A stretch of DNA of 64,000 nt from Panulirus ornatus (GCF_036320965.1 NC_092240.1:17816781-17880780); one strand, 5' to 3'. Shown: positions 47,866 through 60,592, counted from the first letter of the stretch. A program made the numbers and translations. Notes: generated by a model from the sequence alone, not told the origin.

Positions 47866-48590
47866 ACTCCACGGAGGTCCATTTGTGGAAGAAATAGAAT
47901 GGTCAACACATAAATTGTAGACACCTTCCACCCATTCTTCCCTCGACCCAACAGCTGGTAGGAAAAAAAAATGTATGAGAAGAAACACCACGTAATATTG
48001 ACAAAGTACACTGCCATGGAATTTCTCCTGGAAATTGTCAACAAGAAAAGTTCTCTGACTGGAAATAGCATCTCTGGGGCTGCACTTCGAAACAGATTTT
48101 TTCTTGTCGGTAACTTTATAAAAGTTCGTCTTGAAACATGACTATTTACTGGTGACAGATCTTAACTGTTAAGTATTTGTTTTGCTTTGATTTAAAGGTA
48201 TGGATAGTCATTACATTTGATACTTGTGGTGGTAGTATATCCCAACATTCTGTAACACTCTACCTGACGGTATCTTGGTCACTTTGCTACCTCTTCTTTA
48301 CCTTGTAGTTTCTTTTTTTCTTCCAAATTATCGAAACTGTCTAATGTGAAAGTTTGTTTGGGGGTATGTTAAGTTGTCGAAATTATTAGTGTTTCTTTCT
48401 TAAGGCTTAATTCTGAGTGACTGAATTCATTCTTGTTCCTCCCCGTATTCGCTCTGCGTATTCCGTAACTCATGAGGGGTTATAGAGAGTGAGCACTGAA
48501 TGGTTGGCTTTATAGTTTGTAGTTCTAGCTATGGAACCAAACATCCTGCTGGCATTATTGTATGATGAGTGGATAATTGGGTAAGTTTCA
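47866..48590. other. No gene seen
   Basis: AT-rich unique sequence. Confidence 0.55.
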
Positions 48591-48970
48591 GTGGGAGTGT
48601 GGATAGTGTTCACTGGGTGAGTGCATGATGTTCACTTGGATAAGCTGAGGCTGTTCAGTGGGTGAGTGGATGGTATTTGCTGGGCGGCTGGTACTGTGTG
48701 TGAGTACGGACGGGATGCTGCTCACTGGGTGGCCGGGTGGTCTTGGCGGGTGTTATTGCTGGTGGTTTGAATTGGGTGATGATAAGTGGGTATTTAAGGG
48801 GTGGAGTCGGGCGACGTGGTTAAACCAGCGTTGGCTGGGTGTGGTAGTGCTCTTGAGCAGGGAGGTGACGGAGGAGGGTGTGGTGGTGTACGGTATGGAG
48901 GAGAGGGTGTGGTAGTGTACGCACGGTATAGAGAAGTAACGGGGAAGGGTGTGGTAGAAACAGGTGTTAA
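48591..48970. repeat. Decayed G-rich minisatellite
   Basis: Irregular units such as 'gttcactgggtgagtgcatg' and 'gttcagtgggtgagtggatg' recur about every 23-40 bp to roughly 48750. They are followed by 'ggagggtgtggtggtgtacg' and 'gagagggtgtggtagtgtac' units to 48960. Open frames here reflect composition. Confidence 0.5.
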
Positions 48971-51604
48971 GTACAGTACACTGTTTTCCCCTTTTTTTCC
49001 CAGTTTCATCAGAAATTTAGTTGGTTATGCTCTTTTTTTTATTACGTGGTTCTTTGGGGGGAAAATCACAGTAAAGCTTCTTTTTGCTTGATTATGATAA
49101 AAATGTTTGTCTCATTAAAATGTAGTCACTGGGCCTGACTTCATATCTTTTCCTTGCATCATCATTTTTTATTTCACGTCGACCAATTGATCTTCTCATT
49201 TTCTCACTCTGATTTAGAATATCAGACTTTTCTTTCTTGTCTCTTTTTAACTTTTCTTTTGTAGCTTTTTTCTTTTTCTTTTTAGAGCTGTTATTTTCTG
49301 TATCGTTGGTCATGTGTAAACCATTGCAGATTAAGGCCGCTGTTCATGAAAGTTGTCAGGTTTGGTTTCGATGTCTTGATAGATAAGTCGGACGCTGCTC
49401 GCCTTGACACATGTCATTGGATTCTTGTAAGTCGATGAAGCGACGCCCCAGGTGTTGATTATATACCGGGGTCGTGACCGTTAAGGTATCGTGTGTGCTG
49501 AGGGACATGAGAGCACGTCATGATGTGTATAGCAGGAAGGTCCTGTGGTGCAGGAGGGGAGATGGGGGGAGTCGGGGAGATAGAGAGTTCCTCCCGGATC
49601 ATTACACACCCCCGGAGAAGGTCACCTTTTTGTGAGACTCCGGGAACTCCCCCACACTTTACTTTCCCCCTTCTCCCCGCGTCCCTGCTCCCGGCTCTCC
49701 CTAAGATCATCGTAGAGGGAGAGGCCCAGAGCCTGTATGTACGTCAACAACCTGAGTGTTTACGTGTCATTATGAACGTCATTTTCTTTTGTTTCCTTAA
49801 TGCGTCCGGTTTAAAGTAAGTTTTTTCTTTTTCCAGCTGGTGTTTGAGTCACCGTACGGGTTTTATCTGGCATCACGACGTGTGATCAGTGTTGACGTTT
49901 ACGCCACCACTGGCATTTCTCTCCTTCTTTTTCCCCCAGTATAAGCAGGTACTCCTTACTCGTCAGTGTTGTGTCGTCTTCACGACGCTCACTGCTCCTC
50001 CTAACCTTCAGCCTAGGCACTGTGGGTCGCGTGTCTGTTGATCCCCTTGACTCCCCCGGAATTAAAGCTTTAAATGTCTTCGTTGTGGTGAAGAGGCCAT
50101 TCTTTGTCCCTGCCACCCTCATGATGTTCTTTTGTGAGGCTGTTATTGTGAGGTTTCTCCCCATGGGTTACCTTGTTCGCTTTGTGAGCGAGAAATTTTA
50201 TATAGCTCTTTGTTGGCGTCTTTATCCTCATTACCATAACCTTCATTTTCCCATTGTGTTTTATTTAGTAATGTTTGATGCGTTCGTGCGGTCTCCGTTG
50301 TAGCCATCGTGGCTGTGAACTTTAAACTACTTGAACTAAAGTTGACCATGTCAGAACAGTATCGGCATGACTCACTGTTAAAACAAAGGAATGACATGAT
50401 GCAAGTGAAAATATGCACGTTTTAAGTAAATTTCTTCCGTTGGTTAAAGATGATTCCCCCCAAGAAAATGTTGGCTACGGAACCTTGGCATTTGATTTCT
50501 TTGTACGTTCGATGTACTTACGGGAGAACATTACTTTATTGGGAAATCAACCCAAAGTATTCGGATGGTCAACAAAGGAATCTGATTAAGATAACTGTGG
50601 AAATAACGTTATCCTGCTCACGACAATATTTATGTGTTACTGGTGTATAACGTAAGGTGTGGTAATTTTACAGATGACTACAGACAGTTATCAGTAATAG
50701 TATTAAGCATACGACTGCCTGAACGTTTGAACAAATGTTTTTAGGACGCTCGAGTCTCCCTTCTGTTGAGTCCAGCAAGAGTTTGGATTAATAACATTTC
50801 TGATATGTAGGACTGGCCAGTCAATCTGCACAGGTGTATTTGATCAGACTGTATCAGGTTTACTGATCCAATGAGGCTGGGGTGGTGAAGCCGCACATGT
50901 GGGTTCTCGAATGTTCACCGGTCAGCCAGCGCAGGTAGGGCGTTCCATAGCAGCCACGAGGGCTGAGAGCCACGTAATATGCACGCTGGGTAGGGTCTAC
51001 AGGCACCCGTCTAAGGGAGCAGACAGCATGGAAGACGGTAACATACGTGCACAGAAGAAAATGTTCATTATTTCGAAGATAGGCAAATTAATCTTAGTCA
51101 TTTATCATCATTGCGCATCCTCCAAGACCACTTTTATAAAGGAGCAACGGTATGTTTTATGCTGCTTCCCACGTAGGGGCTAGAAGGTCCTCGACGAGAC
51201 TGTACTCCTCCCCAACAGTTGATAATGATACAGCCTCGCAGGAGGGGACTTGTGGCACGCGTTGCAACTCTGACACAAAAGGCACGACTGGTTATTTAGA
51301 GGCATAAAAAGATCTTGTTGGTAGAATCTGATTGATAAGGGCTAGATTTGTAGGAGATACTTGTTAGATTACACAAGTGTGTGTAAAGAGCTAGTAATAA
51401 GATTGCAAACGCCAGTCAACTAACTAGTTTCCTTGAACATAATATGACTGTACTTATGACTTTTTATAATTGTTACTGAGTACATTGCTTCTTACTCTGA
51501 TTCTTCCGCTACTTTTGCTGATTATTCTACCTGCTCAGATAGCAACAATGAGAACGGTGAACGTTTTTCTGAATCATGTTTTTCCGTGCAGTGTGAGTGA
51601 ACCC
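48971..51604. other. No gene seen
   Basis: Several open frames of 80-110 codons (for example 49971-50303 on the plus strand) show no domain. A 'gtaagttttttctttttccag' sequence near 49816 holds donor- and acceptor-like motifs too close together to be an intron. Confidence 0.5.
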
Positions 51605-51830
51605 CACTGCCCGGGCTGGGCCCAGGCTGCTGGACTGGGTCCTGGAAGCCGCAGCTCTCGGGTCCACATAGACCGCCACAGCCTCGCTGGTGTGGCACAC
51701 TTTGTAGGTACTTGACCAATGCTCTCTTGAACTTCACCGTTCATCCCATGCTGTTTCTGATGGTAGACGGCAAAGTGTTAAAGAGTCTTGGGCCCCGGAT
51801 TTTTTTCCCTCCAATTAAGGACGTAAGTCC
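51605..51830 (-). mobile_element. CR1/Jockey-type LINE C-terminal remnant
   Basis: The minus strand reads RGPRLFNTLPSTIRNSMG, a stop, then TVKFKRALVKYLQSVPHQRG. This is the usual C-terminus of this LINE type in arthropods (R-L-F-N-x-L-P ... F-K-R-x-L-x-x-Y-L). The rest of the element is absent here. It may be the same family as 55490-56410. Confidence 0.65.
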
Positions 51831-51947
51831 ACATCAAGGCCGGAACTTAATTGAAGTATTTAAAGGTTAATGAAAGGGAAAAAGAAGAGACAAGAGAAAG
51901 TATTTACGAGTTTTAGAGGAAGAGTAAAACCTGACAATGGTAATCTA

Positions 51948-52045
51948 GAGCATGATGGTATTACCCCAGGGTCATAATGATGGCCTAACTCATGATACGA
52001 TCCCTGGTCAAAAACCAGGCCATTGTACCTAAGGGTCGTAGTGGT
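51948..52045. repeat. 21-bp dispersed unit, locus 6 (fold-back arrangement)
   Basis: The direct unit gagcatgatggtattacccc at 51948 is followed by 'tgatggcctaact' and the opposed 'aagggtcgtagtgg' at about 52031. A small palindrome 'cctggtcaaaaaccagg' (4-nt loop region) lies at the centre. Confidence 0.6.
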
Positions 52046-52284
52046 TAACATGGAATCGTTTAGGTGCCACCGATGGTGTCATATATTTATGTTTAACTAC
52101 CGGCATTGTTACCCTTGCACGTTCGACATTCGTGTGCTACAGTGCCGCCTCTCAGCCTGAAGTTCAACTCAGTCACCTGTGTCCCGGGTAGGTGAACCTT
52201 GATTGTGCCTCAGTTTGTTGCTGTTGGCGCAGCACAGAGGGAGTAAAGCCCTTAGGATTGACAGAACGATCTTTGTGTTGTACT

Positions 52285-52455
52285 TGTGTGCTCACAGGTC
52301 AATACCGTCGTACTCAGGGGTATGGTTTGTGCGCTTTCATCACTTGAAGATAACAGTATCGACTGTTGGACCTGCGTCACAGGATTCCTCTGAAAGTGCA
52401 GTGGGCATTGTATCATTCGTGACATTTCTTGGCTACGTGGTACGACCTCGGATTG
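52285..52455. repeat. 21-bp dispersed unit, locus 7
   Basis: Opposed units 'gtgctcacaggtcaataccg' and 'tcgtactcagggg' are followed at 52436 by a direct 'cgtggtacgacctcgg'. More decayed than the other loci. Confidence 0.4.
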
Positions 52456-53660
52456 ACAAGAACACATGTCTTAAGTACAACCAGCAGTAACATATCCGGG
52501 TTTGGAACCACTGAAAGGTTGTAGCACGGGGCACTTTGCCTAATTATGAGAGTACTCTCATTACAGGTCATGAGAATATATAGTCTTCCATGAATTAAGG
52601 TATTTTACTTGTCATAAAACGTGTAAAGGGCATCATGTCATATACATGTGTGTAACCATTAGCGATCACTTCATCAGTCAGCTTCAAAATGTCTGAAGTC
52701 CGTACGACAACCATAAGGACACAGGCACTGAGAGTAATTCATACAAGATGTGCAGCCTGAGCAACCCACCGAGAGGATAGTTTGAGAGATCCCGTGTGAA
52801 GATGTGGTCAGGAGACATCATGCACTCTGCGAGGGTTTTGTCGTAATCCACCAGTTGCTGCAACTTCATCCAGCGAGGGAGTCAGTGCATCAGAATGTGG
52901 CGCGAAATGTTGTAATTCGACAGTAAGTAAGATTACAGTTGTCACTTTTCAGCATAATGACGGAAGATCTCATTGCCGTCGACATTTAGTGGTTACACTG
53001 ATAAGTACGGTATTTTTAAAAGCATTCCCTTACTTTGAACAATCTGAAAGTTTGTACCATTATTTGTCAGCGCTTTGAGTGTAGGTGTCTACATGATTTT
53101 GTAATTTCATCCGCTCTACTTATTTAAAGAAAAAAATAACGCATCCGGTCTCATGCTAAACACGAGCGACATTGCAATACCAGGATGTGCCCCGTGTCCA
53201 AGGTTGACGCAAAGATGGTTTCATATGCTGGTCGTTGTTTGTAACGTTTTGAACGTTTACTGGAGGGGAAAAGATGATGATTTGTTACGAAATTTTACTG
53301 GAGTGAAAGAAAACTGGCCGTAAACTGGCACCAGTTGAACTGGATCAAGTTCTTTATCTTCCATAATTTTAGCCCAAGATCATTTTTTCCCATATTGGAC
53401 CTAATTTGGAATGTGATTAACGTGGGGCTGCCTATGCGAGAACACGATAACAAAGATCATGTTCATAGCACATGAACGTTGATGACCTTACGGCTGGAGC
53501 TGAGTGTGGTGGATAGTGTGGGAACATTCACTCACACCTCGAGACTCAGGTCGACGGACCAGCAGAGCACGTTGTGAGAAGAATCTAAGTAGAGCAGTGG
53601 CTACGTCAGGGTTGCCTAACATTATGTGTGGCATTCCATCCTGCCAGGACTTGACCCCTT
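52456..53660. other. No gene seen
   Basis: Unique AT-rich sequence. Confidence 0.55.
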
Positions 53661-53800
53661 GAGTACAGCGGTACGGTCATGGAGCACGACAACGCAACCC
53701 TTAGATATGATGGCATGACCTTTGCCTAACCCTTAGTGGTCGGATCAAAGGTCAAACCTTCATACCAAAGATTATCATTGTGATCAAGGGGTCAAAGAGA
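53661..53800. repeat. 21-bp dispersed unit, locus 8 (fold-back arrangement)
   Basis: Three direct units in register (gagtacagcggtacggtcat, gagcacgacaacgcaaccct, agatatgatggcatgacctt) lead to a turn. Opposed 'ggatcaaaggtcaaaccttc' and 'tgatcaaggggtcaaag' follow. Confidence 0.7.
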
Positions 53801-54455
53801 CTCGTGGTCAGTTCTCATTTCACTCTAAGCTTATTAGTAATAAATGTAGTCAGGTTTGTAGTGTTAGGGCGTGTCAGGGTATGTAAAGATGGGTAGCGTG
53901 ATAAAGGTAGGTGTTTAAGGGGTAGGTTTTTATAAGCGGTCAACCAGGTCTGGCCAGGTGGCAGTGCCGGATGGGCTGGTGTCAGAATGATCTGCTGAGT
54001 ACAACAGAAGGAAAATTAGTAGTCAAAATTAATCAGCTAATCAATCTTGTGTGTATAATTAACTGTTTATAGTTACGTAAATTTTCAGTACAGTGTGGAA
54101 GTTCTACACTTGGAGCCCAGTCTCTTGAATCTTTATCACTATCACACACCTTAAATTCTGTTAGTATTCATAGTTTCATCTTTCGGTTTATTCCATTCGT
54201 CCAGTACTCTTTTATACTATAAATAGGCGCACGTGTGTGTCTGTCCCCAGTCTGTACGTACGGCAAGAAGTTGATAAAAACTCCTCATCATAGTTGCCAA
54301 CAATTCATCCATATCTTTAGCAGGATAGAAATTACTGCCTAGCGGGGTGAAATACTTTCGGGAAAACATTTTAAAGTTAAGATGGAGTCTGTGCCGGCAC
54401 TGTGGGAGGCGTGGATAGAGAGTGAGTCGTTATACCATCGAAGTTTCTTACGCCT
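53801..54455. other. No gene seen
   Basis: AT-rich unique sequence. Confidence 0.55.
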
Positions 54456-54655
54456 TTCAGGGTGTGGTGGCTAGGGAGGGAGGGAGGGAGGGACTGGTCG
54501 TGGTGAGGGAAGATATAATGACCTGGGAAGGAGGAAGTGTTGTGGTGAGGAAGGGTGTGGTTGCCAGGGAAGGGGTGAGCGGTAGTAGTGAGGGAGTGTG
54601 CTGTGGTGGCCCAGAATGGGAGGGCGTTATGGTGAGGGAGGGTAAGGTAGCCCAT
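54456..54655. repeat. G-rich decayed repeat with (GGGA)n
   Basis: A 'gggagggagggagggaggga' tract is followed by irregular 'ggtgaggaagggtgtggttg' units. The 148-codon open frame through it shows no domain. Confidence 0.5.
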
Positions 54656-55093
54656 CACAGGAGCGAGCACCTGAAGGCCGAATCTGCCATCTTGCTGATA
54701 ATGAAGAGACCCAAGGTTAACTTTGCCATCGAAGTCATTCCCACACCTACGAACTTGACATGCTTGACTGTTGTAGAATCAGTGAGCTCACTGCAGATTC
54801 TTACTGAAAACATTACAAGATATTTGCGAATATTTCATCCACGACAGTGTTCTACCTCGGACACCTGAGAAGTATCATAACTTTGCTTATTGTAAATAGT
54901 TCATGTGTTATATATCTTGATACGTAATCCAGTCATTAGAGTTCAGTCATTTTAAACTTAGCCTGTGAATGTCCATACTATTTATTTTGTTGCCCAAACC
55001 ACATTAACAGTTTTTCACTATATAACCTGGAATGTATTTCAGTCATTAGGGTCCACTTCTTGACCTTTTGTGCGCTCGTGTCCTTTTTTCCTA
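54656..55093. other. No gene seen
   Basis: Nothing recognised apart from the tail of the open frame noted in the G-rich repeat. Confidence 0.5.
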
Positions 55094-55290
55094 CGTTAGC
55101 TGAGATGGCACGGACAACTGAGGCCTGAGCCAGGCGCACATTTTATCGACTAACCCTAAGGGTTGATGAACATCTGGGTTGACCGTGGACCGACTACCGC
55201 AACCAGGATGCGAACCAATGCGTTCGACCCTGGGCAGCTCGTGTGAATGCGTCACTGTCAGGAACGCGAACCACTACACCACGTAGGCAC
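55094..55290 (-). mobile_element. tRNA-derived SINE, near full length
   Basis: On the minus strand the head reads gtggtgtagtggttcgcg, a tRNA A-box-like start. About 60 bases later comes ggttcgcatcc, a B box close to the pol III consensus GGTTCGANTCC. The body continues 'ggtccacggtcaacccagat', 'cgataaaatg' and ends 'ccatctcagctaac' followed by an A-rich stretch. No coding capacity, as expected for a SINE that borrows LINE enzymes. Related pieces lie at 2384, 60593, 61042 and 62273. Confidence 0.75.
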
Positions 55291-55489
55291 TTTGCGCCAC
55301 CGCCCACAGGGTGGATAGGAATTCATAATGAAATTGCAACTCTTGCTGCAAAAATCAAAATCATTATTGTGAGTGTACATCCGGATTTTTTTCTAGCATT
55401 TTTTTTTTTTACTGAATTTCATATCACGTCCGCGCGTTGTTTTATCCTTGCATCCCTCAAAGAACTGTTCACTTTTAACATCGAGAGAC

Positions 55490-56410
55490 GGGTGTAGAAA
55501 CTTAAAGGTTGTGATCAAGTCACCCCATACTCTTCTCCCTTCCATAGTGGACTACTTTGTGGCTATCGCAACTGGACTCAGTTCTTGGTGCTTCCTTAAT
55601 TGTGGTGACCAAACTTGAGAAGCGTGTTATAATTTTGCCCAAATATACGATGTGAAAACTTTGTGAACTATTTCCTTATCTTAAATGCAGTTCTGATATA
55701 TGCCAGCAGACAGCTTGTCTCCTATTAAGGTGGGGTTCTAGTGATAGGTCGGGTACAATGTCAACTCCCAAGATCCTCTCACACACACAATCCAGCAGCT
55801 TACTTTTCATCAGAGAGACGTTGGTTTCGAGGTCTTTCATTGTCCTGTCCCCGCTACTTTGCGTTTACTCGGGTTGAATGCCGTCAACCATGTGTCAGAC
55901 CAACTTTAGAGTTTGTCTCGGTCCTCTAGTATACTGAAACAATCCTTCTCATTCTTTGCCTCATCCGGAAACATATTCAGGTGCGATTCTAATAATTCTG
56001 GCAGGTAATTTACATATATGAAGAGCAGTGGTCCCAGGACCGAGCCCTGCTGCACACTACTGGTGACCACAACCCATTTTGAAAAGGTTCCTCTGACTTG
56101 TATTATTAGTTCCCCTCTATTAAGGGTACTCACTGAACATCAGAAGAGTTTGCCTCTTATTCATTTGAAGATCCAGCTTCTTACCAACTTCCTATGTGGA
56201 ACAGTGTTGAATGCTTTCCGCCAGAAAGCATTCAACACTGTTCCACAGAGGAAGTTGGTAAAGAAACACACAATACAACCAATCCTTTGTGTTCTCTAAA
56301 ACGGATCTCGTCTCTCACGTAAGACTAAGAGGTGTATTTGCATGACCTTCTTTCCCTGAATCCGTGTTGTCTCTCGCTTAAGTAGTTTCTCCTTCTCCAG
56401 GAAGAAAAAG
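55490..56410 (-). mobile_element. CR1/Jockey-type LINE RT remnant
   Basis: From right to left on the minus strand: a QHGFRERRSC-like block near 56360 (frame broken), KAFNTVPHRKLV near 56200, then WVVVTSSVQQGSVLGPLLF, YVNYLPELLESHLNMF and P-D-E-A-K where the catalytic F-A-D-D is expected. Further on come WSDTWLTAFNPSK and RRVWGDLITTF near 55500. The catalytic aspartate pair is altered and several stops break the frame, so it is inactive. A 38-bp fold-back lies inside the RT. Confidence 0.75.
56181..56261. repeat. 38-bp inverted repeat with 5-nt loop
   Basis: Positions 56181-56218 (ttaccaacttcctatgtgga...) are complementary to 56224-56261 at 37 of 38 positions; the loop is cgcca. Both arms are the same RT segment (N-T-V-P region), one of them inverted. 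Confidence 0.95.
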
Positions 56411-56653
56411 AATGGAAGAGAAACCATGCACTGCTGAGGAAGTGAGGAAATCTTTGTTTAACCCATCGTTAAAGGTACTCATTGTCCAGGCATGACCAAC
56501 GTTTAACGTTTGCTCGTGTGTGTTTGTGCGACAGTACACAGAATAGTGACCTTGAGACTCGATGTTTTACGGTGTCAGTTTTTGGGTGACGTACCCGAGG
56601 AATGAGGCGACATCGTCAGCTTTCACGACCTACGACAGGCATCATCAGGTAAA
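56411..56653. other. No gene seen
   Basis: Short spacer, nothing recognised. Confidence 0.5.
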
Positions 56654-57238
56654 GTGACAGAACCATGTAGAGCAGGAGGGCCCTCCATATCTCGAGCAAG
56701 GCTTGGCTTAGCTAGTGTTAAATCGCCAGTAACGCTGCAGTGTACCAGCTGGCACGGTGCAGCCATGATGGATGTTACCAGCATGACAGAGCTGAATGTG
56801 GAGACTCACGAGTTGGTTGGGTGGGTTTTGTACAGGCGGCAACGTTATCCAGATCCGGGAGGAGGGCAGGGTCACCTGCTGCTCAGTGCCCTGTGGTGTG
56901 GCCTCGACCCATCTGGTGGGAACCGCGCACCGCCCAGTGCCGCGGCCCCGACACACCTGGTGGAACCCCCGTCCCGTGGCGTGGTCCCCTGTGGGAACCA
57001 CTGCCACCACACAGCGAGTGGGAACCACCCTCCTGTTGCACGGACCCCACCCACACTGTCTGGGTACAGGCGTCCCTCTGACGCATATGTGCTCTCTCTG
57101 TGTATCACACCCTTACTTACTCTCTCCACCAACCACCACCAACATTGTTGCTGTTATCTCTGCTATCATCATTACACCACCTTGCACAGTGACCATCAAC
57201 CCCAGCCAGCGACACCACCTCTCACACCACCACCATAA
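56654..57238 (+). CDS. GC-rich open frame, unrecognised
   Basis: A 194-codon frame reads MTEPCRAGGPSISRARLGLA at its start and VETHELVGWVLYRRQRYPDP in the middle, then becomes Pro/His/Thr-rich. The locally high GC and repeated 'ggtgggaacc'-type motifs at 56910-57020 keep three frames open. No domain is recognised. Probably compositional. Confidence 0.15.
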   Translation: MTEPCRAGGPSISRARLGLASVKSPVTLQCTSWHGAAMMDVTSMTELNVETHELVGWVLYRRQRYPDPGGGQGHLLLSALWCGLDPSGGNRAPPSAAAPTHLVEPPSRGVVPCGNHCHHTASGNHPPVARTPPTLSGYRRPSDAYVLSLCITPLLTLSTNHHQHCCCYLCYHHYTTLHSDHQPQPATPPLTPPP

Positions 57239-57480
57239 CTACCAGCATTACCATCACCATCATACCCGTCATCCACCTTCCTCGCCATCATCATTCGTGC
57301 TCATCGTAACTACCACCACATCACAACCATGATCTCCGCTGCTACAACCACCATCATCAGCGTAACCACCTTGAATTCTCCTGTTACCATCGCCACCCCA
57401 CCACCACCACCACCTCACCACCACAACTAAAACGGACACCACAACCCACCTTCCTTCCCGCCACCCACCAACAACAGCGT
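57110..57480. repeat. Degenerate (ACC/ATC)n trinucleotide-rich tract
   Basis: Irregular accaccacc / catcatcacc triplets fill the stretch. Confidence 0.7.
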
Positions 57481-60400
57481 CTATGTTTTCCCCACTGTTG
57501 TTGTTGTAGTTGTAATGTTCAACAGTATGTAGTTATCATGGTGGTGGTGGAGGGTGTGTGTGGGTGGTGGTCGCCAGCTGGCCCTCGCTGATTCCTCTCC
57601 TTCCACACGAGATAAACCTTATCAAGCAGGGTATTAGCGGCTGGTCTGCCACCTCTACATATAACTCGTCTCCCCTGACACCCCACCAGGAAGGTGAAGG
57701 GAAGGGGCGGCTAGGTTTTTGTTTGCAAACTTACTAGTTTCTGTTATTAGCATATAATTCTGGCGACGCTCTCCTTGGCCCAAATATTTTCATCAGGTGG
57801 AAGTGATGTGTGTTTATGTGAGTGTGTGTGAGTGCTACTGGGTTTGTTTAAAAGAATGTGGAAGCAATCTTTAAGGTTTTGCTTAAGAAATTGAATAGTT
57901 TTAGATTTGTACATTCCTTAAGTGTTGACTTAAAAGAAAAAAAATTAATAAACAACAATCAAGGATCTTTGATACGCATTGAGAGGGTCAGAAAAAAAGT
58001 TACCCCTACAGTCCTGTTCAGCTACTGCTGACAGGATGAGCAAGGCTACACACGTTATCAGACGGTGTTCGCTGCAGAACTAAGCCACACTGAGAGTGTG
58101 GGAAATACTATGTTTATAATTTTGACCAGGTGACTTGATTCCACCGCACACGAAATGAAATCCGACGGTAAACGATGTGTTTGCTGATAAACTTGTGGCT
58201 GAATAGTCACGCACGGGGGAGATTTGCAGTAATTAATGACTTACATCAGCTTATGACAGAACCATCCCTTCCCATCATAGAACTCGATCCCAAAGAATGA
58301 TAGTGATTGTACGAAATCCATTGCTGGCTATCAACCCCAGAGAAGCGTGTGTGTGTGTGTGTGCCTGCTCTTATACTGTTCCCATAACGTTTACTAGCTA
58401 CTGTACTTCAGTTACTTCACTGATTTCTAACCTGGGTATCTGTCACAAGATGTGACGTTATCTTGTCGAAATTCACAGGTTGCGTAACCCTATTTCTTCT
58501 TATTTCTTTCTTGAAAATTTCTCATTCCCTCCGAAGATACTTTTGTTCGACACTGGTCATAATTCTTGAAACCTCAGTATCCCCAGAATAGCTGTCTGCT
58601 TCCAATTTACTGGAGTTTGGTTCAGGTCTCTGACGTATTTCTCAAGGCAACCATCCAGCCTGCTTCACAGAGGTGATCCTTCCCCGTATGGAGAACTAAT
58701 CACATATCTTGGGCTCTTCATTTCAGATAGAAACAATTCTTGGTATCAGCTGCCCACATTTACTTCTCATTATGGACCTCTTTCTTTCTTCGGAGTTCTG
58801 AGATCTCAAACAACAGAGACAAACATAAAAGAAACAAAAGTAATCACATCTGCAAGACACACCAGGAAAATATCACGTATTATAAATGATTCATGAATAT
58901 TAAACGTGACTCATGAGACTAGATTAGAGTGATTAACGAGAGCTAGCAGAAAGAAATGGAGACTTTAATCTTCTGAAACGTGAAATAAAAGACCCTGCAA
59001 TGAGTGAATTCTGACACATAAAAGATTAGACAATGGCTTAAAACGGTGCCAGATGAACCTTAGATAAAGAGCTATGCAAAGTGTATGTCGGTAGAGAATA
59101 ACAGTATTATTAAACACGCGATAAACAGTGTCTGGTAACCTCTGTCACCCAGCCTTACCATGTACCAAAATTCATCGTAGGTATTGCAAATGAACTCAGG
59201 ACTGACAGTGTATAATGTGCTTGGCGATAGAGAGAAACTATTATTAATCATGCAAAATTTTGTGGTGAGAGCTACGCTTTAGCTTGCCTTTTTGACTAGA
59301 TTTGACTGTAGATGTTCGTAGGTACTCTTTTTTGTGAAGACATGATTGTGGCTTCGGTTCTCAAAGAGATGGATAAGTCACATAGGAGCCGACAGGCCAG
59401 TGTTTCTTACATAGACTGTATTAGAAGCTCGAGGATTGATGTGTTTGATGTTTGCCTCTTTCCTCTCAGACGAAGCCTCAGGGTGTAAGACAGCTTTTAA
59501 ATCTAAAGTAAGGCGTACTGAATGTATGTACAAATGCAAAAAAAGAACAAAAAATGATATTGTACGATTGATTGTCATTGTAATGAAGATTATCAGAAAT
59601 TATTTTAGCCACTGCCTCCTGGGGCGTCTACCGGTCCCGCAGTCCGCGAATTGTTGCTGTTTCCCACAGTTTGTGTGTGGACACGATACGTTCTTATTTC
59701 CAGCACATTAATGAAATTATGCAGTTCCCCTTTCCTCTCCTCCCACTTCGTATAGCAGAAGCACTTTTGGAGATTGGGTTTACGAATACATCGAGAGCTC
59801 ATTAATTAATACACCCCCCACCCACTCACCCACCCACCTCCACCCTATTTTTTATTTTTCTCTGTCTCGATTGGGGCGCGGTTTTATTTATATCAAGTGA
59901 TGCGTTTTGTTTAGACACTGTAACAGTTTCTCATCGTTATATTCCTTATGAATTTGTTCGTTTGTGTGTCGTAATTTTCGTCATCATGATATCAAAGCAT
60001 ATTGAGTGTTGGCGTCAGTTGGCGGTACTGGTTCACATTACCTTCCCTGGCTGAGGGGTAGGTAGTCACTGGTCTTCACAGCCGTGTCAGGTTAAGTCGA
60101 TAATGACACCCCATATAGAAGACCTGGCCAGATAACGTGCCAGCGTTCTATATGTGGACTGTATTAGCGTGCTTCATGTATAAATATATCCTCTTTGAGT
60201 GGCGGGATGAATCATGAGTTCTCGCTAACTCCCGCTGATGACAGGGCCAAGCCAGCCAACCATCGGACCACCGCTGGGTTTTATCTTCAAATTTTTTGGC
60301 TGCGCGCCACCACACCGCGGAGCAATGCGTATGAGGTCTCCGTGAACGATAAAGGTTCTATTTATTACAGCTTATTTTGTCTGGGGCATCGTGTTTGGTG

Positions 60401-60592
60401 TATTACACTATTTTAGTCTATTGATCCTCGTATTGGTGGAGGATAAACAGAATGAAGAAGTGAGTAGGTTATGCGATGGGAAGAAGGAATTAGAGAGGTA
60501 CAGAGGTGAGTCCTTAAGGACGATATGGTCATGCAGAACGAAAGGAATAAACTACTGATAAAGATTTATTGTAATACAATAGATAATACCAG
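57481..60592. other. No gene seen
   Basis: Mostly AT-rich unique sequence with a short (TG)n at 58347-58363. An acceptor-like 'gcctctttcctctcag' at 59453-59468 precedes a 39-nt stretch ending at 'gtaagg', but such a tiny exon cannot be supported alone. Confidence 0.5.

Noticed and set aside
47715..48071. 118-codon minus-strand frame with hydrophobic stretches
   Set aside because: Its right half lies in AT-rich DNA and its left half overlaps a decayed LINE 3' UTR piece.
56654..57332. Three overlapping open frames in GC-rich DNA
   Set aside because: Frames are open because of composition and short internal repeats; kept only as a low-confidence entry.
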